From: Luzula sylvatica | Lineage: Eukaryota > Streptophyta > Magnoliopsida > Poales > Juncaceae | Assembly (NCBI GenBank): GCA_946800325.1 | Contig: OX326957.1 | Span: forward strand, 26,383,054 to 26,447,053 | Direction: 5' to 3' | DNA: 64,000 bases | Part shown: one piece after another, positions 60,055 to 64,000 of the stretch | Layout of the letters: the number at the start of each line of letters is the position of its first letter | Numbering within the stretch: the first letter of the stretch is position 1 | Program-made: the position numbers and the translations under genes | The notes under the pieces: model-generated | Database searches by the model: none | The model's input: the letters and a program-made list of their open reading frames with translations, nothing else | Told to the model about the DNA's origin: nothing

Positions 60055-62434
60055 TAGATGAAGGAATTTTTCTTCTAGACCCCTGAAGAAACTAGAAAAT
60101 ACAGACATAAGGAAAAGTATCTTCTTCGCCTTCACCCTAAACAACAGTAAAACAAAAATATTAAAAATGAGCACTTCGCAAACATAATTATAAATATAAC
60201 ATTCTCGACCTTTCTAAAATCAAGAAATAGAAATATGAAAATTAATTTTTTTCTTTGATATATTATTTCATATTGCATCCTTATATGTATTAATAATTTA
60301 TATTATTAAAAAAACAAATATTATATTTCATTATTAAATTTTACAAAATCACTTTTTAAAAAAAAAAAAGTGTAGTAGAAAAAAATTATATTTTACAAAA
60401 TGATATATCTAAAAGCATTTGAGTGTATTTTATAAAGAAACATACCTATGAAATAAATGTTTTGTACACTAAAAAATAGTACATTTAAGTATTATGAATT
60501 ATATTTTTATTGTATCAATTTAAGAAACTAATCAATCACAATAATCTAACAAAATAAATAAGATATTTTAAATATTGATTAGTAATGAAATTTAGCGCAA
60601 AACTCGTTAGTAATTCGTAGAGAACGTCAAATATTTACAAATATTATAAAAAATGACAATCATATATATAATAAATCATTTAAGAATATTATTAATATTT
60701 GAGAACTTTTGTACAAAATATTTTCTTCAAGATATGATTTTTATTTGCGAAATAAAATACTCTTAGATATACCATTTTATAAAATATTAAACATTCTTAA
60801 TAGAAAAATATTTGTTTTTCTATAATTTTATAATGAAATATAATATTTATTTTGATATTTTTTACATATGATAATTTCCGGATACATATAATGGTGTAAT
60901 ATGAAGTGACCTATGAGGGAAAAGTCGTATCTTACATAGTGATACTTTTACAATTTTGTTTTATGGGAATTTTGGTTATTATTGTTTCATTCTAGTTTGT
61001 GAGTAAATTTTTTCCTTCTATAAATCCTTAGAATCATTATATAAGTGCCAATGTTGTAAAGCATTTTTAAGAAAACCAATCAGTCGTTGTCGTTACGTTA
61101 AAGTGCCTTATCGATAAAACAACGATTAATCGGTTAAAAAACGATCATCGTAATTTGTAATAACTTATCAAATACATTAGAACTATGTTTTTATGTTGTA
61201 ATATCTATAATTCAAAATAAAAAATAAAATAAAACATAAAAATGAGTATTCAATATTTTTAGGTCTTAATAAATATTAAATCTGATACTACAATCTAATA
61301 CGTAATGCACTAAATTTTAAAATCGACATGACAAAACCAAAATAATATTCTTTTTTTTTAGGACCAAGTAATATTTTTCTCCGACCCAAAAATATTATGA
61401 TGACAAAAACATGCCAAACAAGTTTTACGAGAAAAAAAGGAGAAAAAAAGTTAAACTCGGTAAAAGAAAATTCACCAATTTTTTAAGCTGTTAATCCATA
61501 AATATCCGTTTTACTCGTTAAATTGTGTAATGATACATTAACACTTGACAACGTTACTTCAATATAATTTGTTTTTTTTACCAATCGAATCAAACTAGAA
61601 GTTTGGCTCAATGTTGTGGATTTTTTTTTAATGATTGTTAATTAGATATAAAATTATTTTCATTACAATACTTAAATCGAATCACGTCGATGCACATTTT
61701 TCTTTTTTCACGATATATAAGAAAATGGCCAAGAACAATAGTCGGAGCATTGTAAAATATACTAATTTCCTTTTAAAACTCATATAATTAAAATATTCGT
61801 AAATATCTCTTTATTTATTTCCAAATCGAGGACTACAAAATTAAAAAAAAAACCAGACGAGGACTAAAACGATTAAAATAAATCCAAATACAGCATATCA
61901 TATTTTTTAAATATACCAAATCATTTCATTAGTAAATAAATACATTCATTTAATAACGAGTAACATCATACTTTTTTATAAAACATCAACAAATATTATT
62001 TTTACTCTTCCTTTCTACATACTTATATTAACACATCACATTCAAATAAAATATTTATTACTATTTTTCCAATTTCTCAATTTTAATTTTAATTTTTGTA
62101 ATAATACAACGTAAATAAGTTACTATTACTAATGTTTATGTCGTAACGTCAGCCCCAAAAGCAGAAGCCCATTTCGGTCATTTCCCCAAGCCCATCCTTA
62201 CCCGTATATTTCGTAGGGTTTACACAGCGAACCGATGTCTCAAAGCCGACATTACCAAAATCCCCAAAATACCCCCGTCTCAGCCCTAAGCGATAAAAGA
62301 CGCCCTCTCTTTCCTCGCGTCTCTCGTCCTTCTTCTCCGATATACCGAGAGAGGAAATTGAGAGAAAGAACGTAAGTTCACGCCCAATCGCTTCGATTAC
62401 AGTTGAGATTAAATCGTGTGTTTCAAATTGATCT
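60055..62434. other. AT-rich spacer and eIF(iso)4G promoter/leader
   Basis: The first 2 kb is AT-rich with no recognisable gene. From about 62140 the composition becomes mixed. The CT-rich stretch at 62300-62345, and possibly an AGAACGTAAGT splice-like site at 62366-62376, probably belongs to the 5' UTR of the following gene. Confidence 0.5.
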
Positions 62435-64000
62435 ATGCAGACAGATCAGACGGTGATTAGTTTGAGGCCCGGAGGTGGAAACCGAGGCAGTCGATTTACC
62501 GCGGTTAGATTTCCTGATTCGCTCGCTGCTGTTAACTCAGGCGCTGCGTATGGAGGTTCCGCCGGTTCTGCGTTTGGGAAGGTGGGTTTTGTTCGGTTTC
62601 AGATCCGTTTATGGATCTGGGTTCGTTTGTTCTGATTTTTTTGTTAGGATTTGAGTATGGGGTTTGTGCGGTTAGGTCCCTGATAATTTGGTTTCTTCAA
62701 GTTTGTATGTGAGAACTTTGTTCGCTACGGTTGTTGTTAGATTTGGAAATTAGTACTCTTCTAATTCTTATAGAGTGATTTTGAATTCTCAATTTTCGTT
62801 GTATAGCATTTGTAGGGTTTTTCAGGAATTATGAAGTTTCAGTGTTTTTTGAAGTTGCATCTTTAGGGTAGTTTTTGGATTTTCTCTTGTCTGGTCAAAC
62901 CAAAGTTTGTAAATCAATGTGACCTTTAGCCATTACACCATCCAATTTTTTTTGTCCATGTCTCGTCTTTTTCAACATATCAAATTTGCTGCTCCATTTT
63001 CCAAATTAGGAACTTTCCATAACCACTCATTTCAAACTTCGAAAGGAAAGTAATATTTCCACATATCTAGAATTTTGTTGCAATCAATTTTATTAATTTC
63101 ATTTGATCATCTTATTCCATATACTTCACTTGCAATTTATTGATTATTTCTGATATCCTTTACGTAACAAATTGAATGATAATTTATTATTTAGCGCTTT
63201 GAGGGACGCGAACGTGTCCGCTACACAAAGGACCAACTATTGAAGTTACGCGAGGTACGCACATAAGTATTAACTATTTAAAATTGATTTTAATTAATTG
63301 CTTTCACGTAACTAAACTATTTTTCATTTTCGCATATAATTCAAGGTCATTGAAGTATCAGAGGCGATTTTGAAAATCAAGCAAGAGATCGATACAGACC
63401 TTCGTGGCGGAGATGATCAAAACTGGGCCCGCGCCGACACAAATGTGAGTTTTTATTCATTTTTTAAAATTTATTATTTACAAGCTGTAAATAATAATAT
63501 AATTTGAAATTTTATATAGGCGCAACAGAGTCTACCTTATGCACGTTATTCTGAGCCTGACACCAGAGATTGGCGTGGCCGGTCCGAGAAGGCACCTGCT
63601 GACGAGAAATCATGGGATTCGATGAAGGACCGCGACACGTCATTCGGACCCAGTCAGAAGACTCAGTCTGATCAGTCACGATCCCAAGCTCCAAACCAAG
63701 GAGGGGTACTTAATCAATCAATATTACTTTTTGTATTTCTTTTAATAATAATTATTTATTTATTTATATTTTTTTGTCCAATCAGGGAACACCTGCTCTT
63801 GTTAAGGCCGACGCGCCTTGGTCTGCTCGACGAGGCGATCTCTCCGACAAGGACAGGGTCCTCAAAACTGTCAAAGGGTAATAACACTTAAAATTATCTT
63901 TATTATTTTATTTTTTCGCAATATTTTAACTACATATATTTTTTGTATTCACAGTATATTGAACAAGTTGACGCCAGAGAAATTCGATCTTCTCAAAGGC
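62435..64000 (+). CDS. EIF(ISO)4G: Eukaryotic initiation factor iso-4G, 5' part (runs off the window)
   Basis: Plant-specific scaffold of the eIFiso4F cap-binding complex; it binds eIFiso4E, eIF4A and eIF3. The start [18 protein letters not shown] is the plant eIFiso4G N-terminus. Exons visible: 62435-62581, 63195-63254, 63346-63444, 63520-63705, 63786-63877 and 63955 onward. Next comes [20 protein letters not shown], which includes the YTKDQLL segment matching the eIF4E-binding consensus (YxxxxLphi). A Gln/Ser/Asp-rich linker follows, then [16 protein letters not shown]. The window ends as the MIF4G HEAT domain begins ([15 protein letters not shown]). All joins are in frame with GT-AG sites. 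The 3' two thirds are missing because the window ends. Confidence 0.93.

Overview
The window is plant nuclear DNA, most likely from a eudicot angiosperm. The genes have many short exons separated by AT-rich GT-AG introns. The protein families are plant-specific (callose synthase, PPR, plant-type GAD, eIF(iso)4G, NCL), and the space between genes holds plant mobile elements (LINE, Ty1-copia, SINE, hAT/MULE-type MITEs, Helitrons). The species cannot be named from the sequence.

Layout. 1-9.1 kb: a PDS5-like cohesin cofactor with a C-terminal Tudor domain (+), then an EF-hand Na+/Ca2+ exchanger-like gene (NCL, -) and a glutamate decarboxylase (-) whose sixth intron carries a hAT-type MITE. 10.2-22.9 kb: an L1-type LINE split by an 8.55-kb copia-type LTR retrotransposon. 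Both insertions have recognisable target duplications (CTAAG for the LTR element, about 10 bp for the LINE). 23-27 kb: gene-free, AT-rich, with a tRNA-derived SINE and a hAT transposase relic. 27.4-36.7 kb: a complete 36-exon callose synthase of the CalS5/GSL2 type. 37.4-49.1 kb: a PPR gene and a divergently transcribed, adjacent folate-biopterin transporter gene, present as three copies of the pair. Copy A is complete for both genes. Copy B is a broken PPR plus a transporter stub. Copy C is a short PPR fragment plus a second intact transporter. A hAT-like element inside PPR copy B is itself the host of a fold-back MULE-like element. 50.4-52.5 kb: a two-domain sulfurtransferase (-). 54.4-58.9 kb: RLP24 between two inverted Helitron ends. 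59.0-59.9 kb: enhancer-of-rudimentary homolog (-), whose start codon is alone in the first coding exon. 62.4 kb to the end: the 5' part of eIF(iso)4G.

The genes are ordinary single-copy housekeeping or metabolic genes and do not form one pathway. I found no convincing undescribed molecular system. The most informative novelties are structural: a young LTR element with wrecked coding capacity and a repeated palindromic box, the PPR/transporter triplication with its nested insertions, an in-frame stop between the NCL leader and body, and a GAD without a recognisable calmodulin-binding tail. Gene spans below run from first to last coding base; introns are listed in the evidence. Exon joins were inferred by eye from splice dinucleotides, reading frame and family knowledge.
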